A DNA stretch of 64,000 nt from an uncultured Dermabacter sp. (GTDB taxonomy: Bacteria; Actinomycetota; Actinomycetes; Actinomycetales; Dermabacteraceae): positions 62,001 to 126,000 of the forward strand of contig CAMXWV010000002.1 in assembly GCA_947252755.1 (NCBI GenBank), written 5' to 3'. Positions 16,808 to 25,174 of the stretch are shown piece by piece; positions within the stretch are counted from its first letter, which is position 1; every line of letters starts with the position of its first letter. The notes beneath the pieces were generated by a model. It was given only the letters and a program-made list of their open reading frames with translations, was not told the DNA's origin and did no database searches. The position numbers and the translations under genes were made by a program.

Positions 16808-17932
16808 TCAGGCTCCGGCGTAGGAGCCGGCCATCAGCACCGCTCCGCCGTCCACGCCTTTCGCCCCCTGGGTGATCGCGTCGTCTGTGCCTGAGGCCTC
16901 GGGCAGAGCGTCCCGGTCCATGACCTCGCCGATGACTCGAGCTCCGAGGCCAAGGGACGCAAGCTCGGCGATCGCCGCATCCGCGGAGTCAGCGCTGACC
17001 GCGGCCACCATGCCGATGCCCATGTTGAGGGTGGCTTCAAGATCAAGCAGGGGCACACTCCCCCACTGCTGCACGGCGGTGAACACGGGCCCCGGCTGCC
17101 AGGCGCCCCGGTCAATGCGCACTGCGAGCTCACCGGGGATCACCCGGGCGATGTTCGCCGCGAGGCCGCCACCGGTGATGTGGCTGAGAGCGTGCAGGCG
17201 CTCCTCACCGAGCGCGCCGATCAGGGTGAGCATGTCCGCGGTGTAGATCCGGGTGGGCTCCAGCAGCTCCTCGCCCAGGGTGCGGCCGAACTCCGCAATG
17301 TGCTGGTCAAAGCTGAGATCTTTCGCTGCGATGACCGCGCGGACCAGGGAGAAGCCGTTGGAGTGGAGACCGGAGGCGTCCATGCCGATGATCGCATCAC
17401 CGCTGCGAACCCGGTCGGGGCCGAGCATGCGGTGTGCATCAACCACCCCGACCGCCGCACCGGCCACATCGTAGTCATCCTCCGCCATCACACCCGGGTG
17501 TTCAGCGGTTTCACCGCCCACCAGCGGGGTTCGGGCGATCTGACAGCCTTCGGCGATGCCCCGCACAATGTCTGCGATCCGCTCGGGGATGACCTTGCCG
17601 GTGGCGATGTAGTCCGTCATTGCCAGCGGCGCTGCACCAGACACCACGAGGTCATCAACCACCATCGCCACCAGGTCCTTGCCGATCGTGTGGTGGATAT
17701 CCAGGGCCTGCGCAATCGCGATCTTGGTGCCCACACCGTCCGTGGAGGAAGCGAGCAGCGGCCGTTCGTAGTCCTTGAGCGCGCTGACGTCCACAAGTCC
17801 GGCGAAGCCGCCGACTCCGCCGATGACGCTGCTGCCGTGGGTTTTGGCGACTGCTGCCTTCATCAGCTCAACGGCGCGGTCGCCCGCGTGGATGTCCACG
17901 CCGGCGCTGGCATAGGTGACGGGCTCGGTCAT
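16808..17932 (-). CDS. purM: Phosphoribosylformylglycinamidine cyclo-ligase
   Basis: A 374-residue AIR synthetase catalysing the ATP-dependent ring closure of FGAM to AIR in purine synthesis. Signatures are DGVGTKIAIAQ, the conserved KDLVAMVVDDLVVSGAAPLA segment and HITGGGLAANIARVIP. It is slightly longer than typical (about 350) because of C-terminal residues TDDAITQGAKGVDGGAVLM. It overlaps the end of purF by 4 bp (ATGA), so the two are translationally coupled. A terminator follows. Confidence 0.96.
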   Translation of the reverse strand: MTEPVTYASAGVDIHAGDRAVELMKAAVAKTHGSSVIGGVGGFAGLVDVSALKDYERPLLASSTDGVGTKIAIAQALDIHHTIGKDLVAMVVDDLVVSGAAPLAMTDYIATGKVIPERIADIVRGIAEGCQIARTPLVGGETAEHPGVMAEDDYDVAGAAVGVVDAHRMLGPDRVRSGDAIIGMDASGLHSNGFSLVRAVIAAKDLSFDQHIAEFGRTLGEELLEPTRIYTADMLTLIGALGEERLHALSHITGGGLAANIARVIPGELAVRIDRGAWQPGPVFTAVQQWGSVPLLDLEATLNMGIGMVAAVSADSADAAIAELASLGLGARVIGEVMDRDALPEASGTDDAITQGAKGVDGGAVLMAGSYAGA

Positions 17933-19410
17933 GCGGCTGGGCCCTCCTGTTCGGAGATCGGCAGCTGGGGGCGGTCCACCCCAGCAGAGTGGGGAAGCGG
18001 GATCGGGTACTCGCCGGTGAAGCAGGCGGTGCAGAGCGCGGTGCGCGGCTGGTCGGTGGCAGCGATCATCCCGTCAAAGGAGATGTAGCCGAGGGAGTCA
18101 GCGCCGATCGACCGGGCCACATCCTCGGTGTTCACACCGTTGGCGATGAGCTCCGCGCGGGAGGCGAAGTCGATGCCGTAGAAGCAGGGCCAGCGCACCG
18201 GCGGGGAGGATATGCGCACGTGAACCTCGGTGGCGCCCGCTTCACGGAGCATCCGCACCACCGCGCGCTGGGTGTTACCGCGCACAATCGAGTCGTCGAT
18301 GACCACCAGGCGTTTGCCGGCGATCATCTCCTTCAACGGGTTGAGTTTGAGGCGGATGCCGAGCTGGCGCAGGGTCTGCGTGGGCTGGATGAAGGTGCGG
18401 CCCACGTAGGCGTTCTTCACCATGCCCTGCCCGTAGGGAATGCCCGATTCCTGGGCGTAGCCGATGGCGGCCGGTGTGCCGGAGTCCGGGGTGGGGATCA
18501 CCAGGTCAGCGTCCACGCGGTGCTCGCGCGCGAGCTGGCGGCCCATTTCGATGCGGGATTCGTTGACGCTGCGCCCGGCGATGTGGGTGTCCGGCCTGGC
18601 CAGGTACACATATTCGAATACGCAGCCCTTCGGGACGGGCTCCATCACCTGCTCGGCATGCAGGCCCTCTTCGTTGATCCAGATCATTTCGCCGGGACTC
18701 ACTTCCCGCACGAAGCTTGCGCCCACGATGTCCAGTGCGGCGGTCTCCGACGCAACCACCCAGCCTCGCTCCAACCGTCCAAGCACCAGGGGGCGGATGC
18801 CGTGCGGGTCACGGCACGCAAACAGGGAGTCCTCGGTCATCATCACGAAGCAGAACGCGCCCCGCAGCAGCGGCATCACGTCCCGGATCGCGTCCACCAT
18901 CATGCCGGGACGGTTGAGCATCGCGGTGACGATCGCGGTGTCGGTGGTGCTGCCGTAGGCGAGCTCACCGGGCGGGGTCTCCCCCTCATGGTGATCGTTC
19001 AACAGCTCGATCAGCTCCGCGGTATTGGTCAGGTTGCCGTTATGCGCCAGAGCGAGGGTGCCGTCAGGGCGGGGGCCGAGCGTGGGCTGGGCGTTCACCC
19101 ATTCGCTGGCACCGGTGGTGGCGTAGCGGGTGTGCCCGATGGCGATGTGCCCGGTGAGGGCTTTGAGGGTGCGGTCGTCGAACACCTGGGACACCAGGCC
19201 CATGTCCTTGTACACCGTGATCTGGTCGCCCGTGGAGGTGGCGATGCCGGCCGATTCCTGCCCGCGGTGCTGCAGTGCATACAGCCCGAAGTAGGTCAGA
19301 GTGGAGACGTCCTCCCCGGGAGCGAAAACACCGAACACGCCGCATTCATCCTGCGGGAGGCGTTCGCCCGGAAGAAGATCGTGAGAGAGCCGTCCATCGC
19401 CGCGAGTCAC
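17929..19410 (-). CDS. purF: Amidophosphoribosyltransferase
   Basis: A roughly 493-residue enzyme making phosphoribosylamine from PRPP and glutamine, the first committed step of purine synthesis. The class II glutaminase domain begins at DECGVFGVFAP, where the propeptide would be cut to expose the catalytic Cys. The PRPP loop is VVIDDSIVRGNT near residue 370. The C-terminal DSLGYIS is typical. Start choice: GTG 19410 lies 7 bp from the -10 element CATAAT, which fits a leaderless start. An ATG at 19419 in the same frame would add three residues but overlaps the -10 element and has no clear Shine-Dalgarno. It is followed by purM with a 4-bp overlap. Confidence 0.93.
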   Translation of the reverse strand: MTRGDGRLSHDLLPGERLPQDECGVFGVFAPGEDVSTLTYFGLYALQHRGQESAGIATSTGDQITVYKDMGLVSQVFDDRTLKALTGHIAIGHTRYATTGASEWVNAQPTLGPRPDGTLALAHNGNLTNTAELIELLNDHHEGETPPGELAYGSTTDTAIVTAMLNRPGMMVDAIRDVMPLLRGAFCFVMMTEDSLFACRDPHGIRPLVLGRLERGWVVASETAALDIVGASFVREVSPGEMIWINEEGLHAEQVMEPVPKGCVFEYVYLARPDTHIAGRSVNESRIEMGRQLAREHRVDADLVIPTPDSGTPAAIGYAQESGIPYGQGMVKNAYVGRTFIQPTQTLRQLGIRLKLNPLKEMIAGKRLVVIDDSIVRGNTQRAVVRMLREAGATEVHVRISSPPVRWPCFYGIDFASRAELIANGVNTEDVARSIGADSLGYISFDGMIAATDQPRTALCTACFTGEYPIPLPHSAGVDRPQLPISEQEGPAA

Positions 19411-19417
19411 GCCATTC

Positions 19418-19423
19418 ATTATG
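19418..19423 (-). promoter_or_regulatory. -10 element of purF promoter
   Basis: The minus strand reads TGCATAAT, an extended -10 (TG plus CATAAT), then 7 bp to GTG 19410. This is the best match to the -10 consensus among the candidate promoters I found here. Confidence 0.55.
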
Positions 19424-19512
19424 CATCACCGGCCCCGCTCTGGGCCGACGCGTTCACCCGCGCCCACCGTCCGGCATCTCAGCCCGGCACCGGGACCGGC
19501 TGGAAACGCGGC

Positions 19513-19845
19513 TCACCGACGCCGGCGCTGCAGAATCGAATCCACGATCAGCACCACCACGCAGAGGGCGCCGCCGATGAACAGGGCGCCGTTGAGCGCG
19601 CCGAGCATCAGGGTGTTGATCGAATCCACCTTCGCAATGAGACCCCACACAAGCCCCACAAGCGCCCCCACGATCAGGGACAGCACCACGAAGCCGCCGA
19701 TGTTCAGCGAGCGGCCGTGGCGCACGAAGATCACCGTGGGCTCCTCGCCCAGGCGATGCTCGGGGGCGTCGCTGGTCTCGGGCGCCGTGTTCGGGCTGGT
19801 CAGTGCTGGATTCGGGCTGGTCGGGGCTGGCTGGTCCGAGGTCAT
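19513..19845 (-). CDS. Small membrane protein with two helices, unknown
   Basis: A 110-residue protein. Residues 1-37 are Pro/Thr/Ala-rich (PTSPNPALTSPNTAPETSDA) and probably disordered. They are followed by EEPTVIFVRHGRSLNIGG and two hydrophobic segments (about 50-70 and 78-100), then QRRRR. The function is unknown. It overlaps the SCP-like gene by 4 bp and lies in line with purA and purF, but no purine role is evident. Confidence 0.65.
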   Translation of the reverse strand: MTSDQPAPTSPNPALTSPNTAPETSDAPEHRLGEEPTVIFVRHGRSLNIGGFVVLSLIVGALVGLVWGLIAKVDSINTLMLGALNGALFIGGALCVVVLIVDSILQRRRR

Positions 19846-20261
19846 GCGGATTCTCCTGATGGTGATGTGCGGTGCGCCGCAGCGGTGCGCCGCGCGATCG
19901 GAACCGGCAGCACAGCGCTGAGGTTAGAGCGTTCGCCGGAGGCGGTGACACCGCCGCCTGCGCTGAGCGCGTCGTGCCAGGTGAGCTCACCGGTGGCCAG
20001 GCGCAGCCAGGTGTGCGGGTCGGTTTCCACTACGGCGGGCGGGGTGCCGCGGGTGTGGGTGGTGCCGGGGATCAGCTGCACGGCGGCCAGCGGCGGCACA
20101 CGCAGCTCGACGGCGCGGCCGGGGTGCTCGTCGGCGAGGGTCTGGAGGGTGAAGCGCACCGCGGCGGCAAGGTCACGCCGCCCGATCGCGTCTCGCTGGT
20201 CCAGCCAGGTGCGCACCGCGGCGGTGCCGACTTCGACGCTGATGTTTCTGCGCGGCGGCAC
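19842..20261 (-). CDS. Sterol carrier-like (bacterial SCP orthologue) protein
   Basis: A 139-residue protein of the SCP-like family often found beside purine genes in actinobacteria. Recognisable segments are GRAVELRVPPLAAVQLIPG, HTRGTPPAVVETDPHTWLRL and ATGELTWHDALSAGGVTASG-type sequence. The last matches the fold's conserved 'TWxxL..G.v.asG' pattern. The ligand is unknown. The GTG start at 20261 directly abuts the purA stop codon, and its own stop overlaps the next gene by 4 bp, so purA, this gene and the small membrane gene form one unit. Confidence 0.8.
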   Translation of the reverse strand: MPPRRNISVEVGTAAVRTWLDQRDAIGRRDLAAAVRFTLQTLADEHPGRAVELRVPPLAAVQLIPGTTHTRGTPPAVVETDPHTWLRLATGELTWHDALSAGGGVTASGERSNLSAVLPVPIARRTAAAHRTSPSGESA

Positions 20262-21557
20262 TCAGCGGCCCTCGGGCAGCAGCGAGTGGACTTCGATCGT
20301 GTCAGCGCGATCGGGACCCACTCCGATGGCGCTGATCCGGCAGCCGGACAGCTCCTCAAGGCGTTTGACGTAGGACTGCGCGTTCGCGGGCAGATCCTCG
20401 AAGCGGCGAACACCCCCGATGCTCTCGGACCAGCCGGGCATCATCTCGTAGATCGGCTGTGCGTGATGGAACTCAGTCTGGGTCATCGGCATGTCATCGT
20501 GGCGTACGCCGTCCACGTCGTAGCCCACGCAGACGGGGATCTCCTCGATCCCGTCCAGCACGTCCAGTTTGGTGAGCACAATGTCTGTGAACCCGTTGAT
20601 GCGGGTGGCGTGGCGGATCATCGGCGCATCGAACCAGCCGCAGCGGCGGGGCCGCCCGGTGTTGACGCCCACTTCACCGCCGGTTGTCTGCAGGCGCTGG
20701 CCCCACTCATCGAACAGCTCGGTGGGGAACGGTCCGGCGCCCACGCGGGTGGTGTACGCCTTGACAATGCCGATCACGCGGTCCACTCGGGTGGGGCCGA
20801 TGCCGGATCCCACGCAGGCGCCGCCGGCGGTGGGGTTGGAGCTGGTAACGAACGGGTAGGTGCCGTGGTCCACATCAAGGTAGGTGGCCTGCCCGCCCTC
20901 CATCAGCACCACCTCACCGCGGTCGAGCGCGTCATTGAGCAGGATGGTGGTGTCCACCACCATCGGACGCAGCCGCTGCGCATACTGCAGCAGCTGCTGG
21001 GTGACAGCGTCCACATCCACGGCGCGACGGTTGTACAGCTTCACAAGCAGCTCGTTCTTCTGCCGCAGGGAGCCCTCCACCTTCTGCCGCAGAATCGACT
21101 CATCGAACAGGTCCTGCACGCGGATGCCGAGACGGCCCACCTTGTCCATGTAGGTGGGGCCGATGCCGCGGCCGGTGGTGCCGATCGCTCGGCTGCCCAG
21201 GAAGCGTTCGGTGACCTTGTCGATCGTCTGATGGTAGGGAGCAACGATGTGGGCGTTCGCGCTGATCCGCAGGCGGGATGCGTCGACCCCCCGCTTCTCG
21301 AGCGCGTCGATCTCCTCGAACAGCGCCTCCAGATTCACCACCACGCCGTTGCCGATCACGGGGGTGGCGTTCTCGGAGAGGATACCGGCGGGCAGGAGCT
21401 TCAGCTCGAACTTCTCACCGCGCACCACCACGGTGTGACCGGCATTGTTGCCGCCGTTGGGCTTGACCACATAGTCCACGCTCTCACCGAGCAGGTCCGT
21501 GGCCTTCCCTTTGCCTTCATCGCCCCATTGGGCGCCGACGATCACCAGGGCGGGCAT
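20262..21557 (-). CDS. purA: Adenylosuccinate synthetase
   Basis: A 431-residue enzyme that joins IMP and aspartate with GTP to adenylosuccinate, the first step to AMP. Signatures are the P-loop GAQWGDEGKGKATD at the start, NNAGHTVV with the catalytic His, the GRGIGPTYMDK loop, TTRVGAGPFPTEL and LTKLDVLDG. The ATG at 21557 is preceded by gaggagag and gives the family N-terminus MPALVIVGAQ; an upstream ATG lacks a site. It leads a likely purA-SCP-small membrane protein unit, with purF and purM further downstream under their own promoter. Confidence 0.97.
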   Translation of the reverse strand: MPALVIVGAQWGDEGKGKATDLLGESVDYVVKPNGGNNAGHTVVVRGEKFELKLLPAGILSENATPVIGNGVVVNLEALFEEIDALEKRGVDASRLRISANAHIVAPYHQTIDKVTERFLGSRAIGTTGRGIGPTYMDKVGRLGIRVQDLFDESILRQKVEGSLRQKNELLVKLYNRRAVDVDAVTQQLLQYAQRLRPMVVDTTILLNDALDRGEVVLMEGGQATYLDVDHGTYPFVTSSNPTAGGACVGSGIGPTRVDRVIGIVKAYTTRVGAGPFPTELFDEWGQRLQTTGGEVGVNTGRPRRCGWFDAPMIRHATRINGFTDIVLTKLDVLDGIEEIPVCVGYDVDGVRHDDMPMTQTEFHHAQPIYEMMPGWSESIGGVRRFEDLPANAQSYVKRLEELSGCRISAIGVGPDRADTIEVHSLLPEGR

Positions 21558-21656
21558 GCTGCATTCTCTCCTCAGACTGGGGTGGTGCCCAGCGGGCACA
21601 CGCCGGGCCAGTCTACCGAACGCGTCCGGAGGGCCCCGGGGCGTTGGCGGGAGCTT

Positions 21657-22106
21657 TCAGCTCAGCAGCGACGGATCCGAGTCACGGATGAAGTCCGTGA
21701 TCCGAGCCACTTCGTCATGTTCGCCGATCGCTTCAGCAGCGCGGCCCAGCAGCACCAGGCATTCAAGGAATCCCCGGTTTGGCTCGTGACTGGCCGGGAT
21801 CGGCCCCTGACCGCGCCAGCCGGCACGGCGCAGCGAATCAAGGCCGCGGTGGTAGCCCACACGCGCAAAGGCGTATGCCGATACCACGTCATCATCGTCG
21901 ACTGCTTCTTTGGCCAGCAGCGCCCAGGCAAGCGAGGAGTCAGGGTGGCGGGCAGCGAGTTCCCGCAGGTCTGCGCCGTTATCGAACGCGACGCGCACGT
22001 CCATGTCCGGGTGGTCCTCCGGCAGGAGGGTGGGATCGGGGCCGAGCAGGTTGCCGCCGAGCTCGGCAGAGGGTCCGCTGGGACGATCGGCATTCGAGGT
22101 GTTCAT
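21657..22106 (-). CDS. DUF3151 protein
   Basis: A 149-residue soluble protein of the actinobacterial DUF3151 family. Recognised segments are NLLGPDPTLLPEDHP, ARHPDSSLAWALLAKEA, SAYAFARVGYHRGLDSLRRA and GWRGQGPIPASHEPNRGFLE. The helices resemble a TPR-like fold. The function is unknown. The ATG at 22106 is preferred to the one at 22115 because TACGAT ends 7 bp upstream (leaderless layout). It is divergent from the APH-like gene and ends 100 bp before purA on the same strand. Confidence 0.85.
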   Translation of the reverse strand: MNTSNADRPSGPSAELGGNLLGPDPTLLPEDHPDMDVRVAFDNGADLRELAARHPDSSLAWALLAKEAVDDDDVVSAYAFARVGYHRGLDSLRRAGWRGQGPIPASHEPNRGFLECLVLLGRAAEAIGEHDEVARITDFIRDSDPSLLS

Positions 22107-22113
22107 GTTCTCC

Positions 22114-22119
22114 ATCGTA
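22114..22119 (-). promoter_or_regulatory. -10 element of a leaderless promoter (DUF3151 gene)
   Basis: TACGAT on the minus strand, 7 bp before ATG 22106. Confidence 0.5.
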
Positions 22120-22142
22120 AGGCGGTGCGGACGAACACCTGG

Positions 22143-22148
22143 AAGAAT
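22143..22148 (+). promoter_or_regulatory. Weak -10 element of a leaderless promoter (APH-like gene)
   Basis: AAGAAT, 7 bp before ATG 22156. The two divergent start codons are only 49 bp apart, so the two promoters overlap each other's upstream region. Confidence 0.35.
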
Positions 22149-22155
22149 GGCGCGC

Positions 22156-23850
22156 ATGACTCAGTCTCTCGACGGCTCCGAGCTGCTCACCGGATCCGGT
22201 GCGGGCGATCTGCTCCAGGCCTCTGTGACGAACGCGGGCGGTGTGCTCGACTCATGGGTGCTGGACCAGGTGGATCACCGTCCGGGGCGCTCCACGAAAG
22301 CGCTCTACCGCACCCGGGTTCGGTGGCCGTCCCTTGATGGGCCGGACTGTGACGCCCGCGATGAGCTGTTCGGTGTGGCTGCCCACATCGGGGAGCAGGA
22401 GAAGCGCGTGCTGAACCCGGAGCAGTCACTGGTGATGACTGATGGGGATATGAATGTGCGCGTGTGGCGCTACCCGCATGACCCGTGGCTGCCCACCCTG
22501 CAGCACGTGTGCTACCCGGATGTTCTGCAGCGCACCCTCACCGAGCTCGGCGTGGACACCGGCTACCCAGCCGGCACCAGCGTGCCGGTGGAGGTGGTCT
22601 CCTACCGTCCGGGCCGGCGCGCCGTGCTGAAGGCGACGCTGGCGGACCGAGTGGTGTTCGTGAAGGTGATGCAGCCGCACACCTCCGATGAAGTGGTCAA
22701 TCAGCACGCTGACCTGCTGCGCGCCGGAGTTCCGGTGCCGCAGGTGCTCGCGCACAAGCGCGGCCTGGTGGTGCTTGCGGAGCTTCCGGGAGTGGTGCTC
22801 GCCCAGGCCGTGGTGGAGCAGGGCGCCGCGGCCTGCAGCGCCGAGGAGCTGATCGAGGTTCTGGACCGCTTCCCCGCCCATCTGCTCCAGGGGCAGCACC
22901 GGCCGGCATGGACGGAATCGGTCGGCTTCTACGCGGGGGTGGTGGCAAGCTCCCTGCCGGAGCTGCAGCCGCGCCTGGATGTGCTGGTGCACCGGATCCA
23001 CCGCGGTCTGGAACAGGTGCGATCCCGGATCGGCCAGGAGCCCACTGACGTGGTGCATGGCGATTTCTACGAGGCGCAGGTGTTTGTGGACCAGGGCCGC
23101 GTGGTGGGTGTGCTGGACATCGACACGGTGGGCCCGGGACGCCGCGCGGATGACCTGGCCTGCATGTTCGCTCATCTCAGCGTGCTCGCTGACTACGCGA
23201 ACCTGCAGAAGATTCCGCTGGACGTGCATGAGCGGGTGGCCGGGGTGATCCGCACGTGGTACCCGGTGTTCTCCCGGCGCGTGGACCCGCAGGAGCTTGC
23301 GCTGCGCGCCGCCGGTGTGGTGCTCTCCCTGGCAACAGGTCCACACCGCCAGCAGGAGGCGAACTGGGAGGCCAGCACCGAGGCGATGGTGCGGGTGGCG
23401 GAAACCTGGGTTCAGGTGTCCGAGCAGGGGCGCCGCTACACGGGCGTGATGCCGGGCGGACTGGTCGTGCACGATTCCGGCTCGGCTGCGGAACCGGTCC
23501 AGTCTGCGCCTAGCGAGGCTCAGGTGGATCTGGATGCCGAGGCTGCCGCGCTGATCGCCCTGGATCAGGACGCCACCCCGTCATCGGCGGCCGCGTTCAC
23601 CCAGGATCCCACGGTGCCGCACGCGCCGGCTCCGCCGCCGAGCAGTCGGGAGATCGAGATCGCATCCACCGCTAACCGGGCGGATGAGGGCGAGCATCAC
23701 CATGCGTGGAACCACCCGTACTCCTCACCGCCCACTCCGGTCAGGGCGCCGTGGAATCGCCGACGCGCCCCGCAGCCGTCACAGCTGCCGCACCCGATGC
23801 CGAGCGTGCTTCGCCGAGCACGAAGCAATCACCAGGAGCGGCAGCAGTGA
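22156..23850 (+). CDS. Aminoglycoside phosphotransferase (APH)-family kinase-like protein
   Basis: A 564-residue protein. The central part (about 120-420) has a protein-kinase-like fold of the APH/choline kinase group: VVFVKVM for the nucleotide lysine, the catalytic loop VVHGDFYEAQVFVD (Brenner motif HGDFxxxQ) and VGVLDIDTVGPGRRADDLA for the metal-binding Asp. The C-terminal 120 residues are Ala/Pro/Ser-rich and probably disordered. The substrate is unknown. Relatives in actinobacterial core genomes are rarely true resistance enzymes, and nothing here suggests acquired resistance. The ATG at 22156 is chosen over 22147 by -10 spacing. Its stop overlaps the dtd start codon. Confidence 0.75.
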   Translation: MTQSLDGSELLTGSGAGDLLQASVTNAGGVLDSWVLDQVDHRPGRSTKALYRTRVRWPSLDGPDCDARDELFGVAAHIGEQEKRVLNPEQSLVMTDGDMNVRVWRYPHDPWLPTLQHVCYPDVLQRTLTELGVDTGYPAGTSVPVEVVSYRPGRRAVLKATLADRVVFVKVMQPHTSDEVVNQHADLLRAGVPVPQVLAHKRGLVVLAELPGVVLAQAVVEQGAAACSAEELIEVLDRFPAHLLQGQHRPAWTESVGFYAGVVASSLPELQPRLDVLVHRIHRGLEQVRSRIGQEPTDVVHGDFYEAQVFVDQGRVVGVLDIDTVGPGRRADDLACMFAHLSVLADYANLQKIPLDVHERVAGVIRTWYPVFSRRVDPQELALRAAGVVLSLATGPHRQQEANWEASTEAMVRVAETWVQVSEQGRRYTGVMPGGLVVHDSGSAAEPVQSAPSEAQVDLDAEAAALIALDQDATPSSAAAFTQDPTVPHAPAPPPSSREIEIASTANRADEGEHHHAWNHPYSSPPTPVRAPWNRRRAPQPSQLPHPMPSVLRRARSNHQERQQ

Positions 23851-24290
23851 GAGCAGTTCTGCAGCGCGTGAGCCGCGCAGCCGTCACCGTCATCGATGAG
23901 CCGGGCGGTGAGGCATCCGCACGCGGGTCGATCGATCGCGAAGGCCTGCTGGTGTTGCTGGGCGTCACTCACGACGACGGCGCTGACCAGGTGGAGCTGA
24001 TCGCCCGGAAGATCGCGAACCTGCGGATCCTCACGGGCGAACAGTCGGTGCTCGATGCGGCTGCACCGGTGCTGCTGGTCTCCCAGTTCACCCTGTATGC
24101 GGATACCCGCAAGGGCCGCCGCCCGTCCTGGAATCAAGCCGCGCCCGGACCGGTGGCGGAGCCGATCGTGCAGCAGGTGATCCAGGCGCTGCGCGCCCAG
24201 GGTGTGCAGGTGGAGGAAGGCCAGTTCGGGGCGCACATGCAGGTGGAGCTGGTCAATGACGGTCCGGTGACGATCCTGTTGGAGGCCTGA
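23847..24290 (+). CDS. dtd: D-aminoacyl-tRNA deacylase
   Basis: A 147-residue protein that hydrolyses D-amino acids mischarged on tRNA. Family signatures are RAVLQRVSRAAVTV at the start, LLVSQFTLYADTRKGRRPSW, and the C-terminal Gly-Pro motif in NDGPVTILLE with FGAHMQVELV before it. A short insertion (EPGGEASARGS) lies in the first beta region. The GTG start at 23847 overlaps the upstream stop codon and has caggag 8 bp before it, so translation is coupled to the APH-like gene. Confidence 0.93.
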   Translation: MRAVLQRVSRAAVTVIDEPGGEASARGSIDREGLLVLLGVTHDDGADQVELIARKIANLRILTGEQSVLDAAAPVLLVSQFTLYADTRKGRRPSWNQAAPGPVAEPIVQQVIQALRAQGVQVEEGQFGAHMQVELVNDGPVTILLEA

Positions 24291-24312
24291 GCTGGTCCCT
24301 ATTCGCCCCGCG

Positions 24313-24318
24313 TAGACT
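24313..24318 (+). promoter_or_regulatory. -10 element of a leaderless promoter (gpmA)
   Basis: TAGACT, 6 bp before ATG 24325. No Shine-Dalgarno sequence is present. Confidence 0.55.
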
Positions 24319-24324
24319 GGGCAC

Positions 24325-25071
24325 ATGGCTTACACACTGATCCTGCTCCGCCACGGCGAGAGCGAATGGAATGCGAAGAATCTGTTCACCGGCTGGGTGG
24401 ATGTGCCGCTCAGCGAAAAGGGCGAAAAGGAAGCCGTCAACGGCGGTGTTCTGCTGAAGGAATCCGGCCTGCTGCCGGACGTGGTGCACACCTCGCTGCT
24501 GCGCCGCGCCATCTCCACCGCCAACCTGTCCCTGAACGCAGCGGACCGGCACTGGATCCCGGTCAGGCGGGACTGGCGGCTCAATGAGCGCCACTACGGC
24601 GCGCTGCAGGGCCTGAACAAGGCGGAGACCCTGGAGAAGTACGGCGAAGAGCAGTTCATGGCGTGGCGCCGCTCCTTCGACACGCCGCCGCCGAACATCG
24701 ATCCGTCATCTGAGCACGCACAGGACAATGACCCGCGCTATGCGGACCTCGGTGAGCAGATGCCGCACGCTGAAGCGCTCAAGCAGGTCATCGAACGTTT
24801 CCTCCCCTACTGGGAGGAGGGCATCAAGCCGGACCTGGCTGCTGGAAAGGTGGTGCTCGTCGCTGCGCACGGCAACTCCCTGCGCGCGCTCGTGAAGTAC
24901 CTGGACGGGATCTCCGACGAGGACATCGCCGGCCTGAACATCCCCACCGGCCAGCCGCTGGTGTACGAGCTGGACGAGAGTTTTGCTCCGATTCAGAAGG
25001 GTGGCCGTTACCTCGATGAGGAGGCTGCTCGAAAGGCCGCTGAAGCGGTGGCGAACCAGGGCAAGAAGTGA
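24325..25071 (+). CDS. gpmA: 2,3-bisphosphoglycerate-dependent phosphoglycerate mutase
   Basis: A 248-residue glycolytic enzyme interconverting 3- and 2-phosphoglycerate. The phospho-histidine motif LLRHGESEWN is at residues 7-16. Other signatures are FTGWVDVPLSEKG, LLRRAISTANLSL, NERHYGALQGLNKAET and the second catalytic His in VAAHGNSLRALVKYLDGISD. The length is typical. It appears monocistronic: a leaderless promoter stands before it and a strong terminator after it. Confidence 0.97.
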   Translation: MAYTLILLRHGESEWNAKNLFTGWVDVPLSEKGEKEAVNGGVLLKESGLLPDVVHTSLLRRAISTANLSLNAADRHWIPVRRDWRLNERHYGALQGLNKAETLEKYGEEQFMAWRRSFDTPPPNIDPSSEHAQDNDPRYADLGEQMPHAEALKQVIERFLPYWEEGIKPDLAAGKVVLVAAHGNSLRALVKYLDGISDEDIAGLNIPTGQPLVYELDESFAPIQKGGRYLDEEAARKAAEAVANQGKK

Positions 25072-25087
25072 TGCGTTGAACGCAGTG

Positions 25088-25123
25088 AGAAGGGGCGGTG
25101 CACTACGGTGCACCGCCCCTTCT
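25088..25123. terminator. Terminator after gpmA
   Basis: A perfect 16-bp inverted repeat (25088-25103 with 25108-25123) closing a tacg loop. It lies 16 bp after the gpmA stop and can also serve the convergent PRC-barrel gene. Confidence 0.9.
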
Positions 25124-25174
25124 GCGCGTCAGCTGATTCGCATCAGCGGGTGAGCATCAGCATTTCAGCAAGGC

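Noticed and set aside
17989..22337. Two plus-strand open frames of about 800 codons opposite purF, purA and neighbours
   Set aside because: They are opposite well-conserved enzymes, rich in His, Gly and Arg, and have no domain. Shadow frames.
22156..23850. APH-like gene as an antibiotic resistance determinant
   Set aside because: It sits in a core region next to dtd with usual base composition and no mobile element; the family has many non-resistance members.
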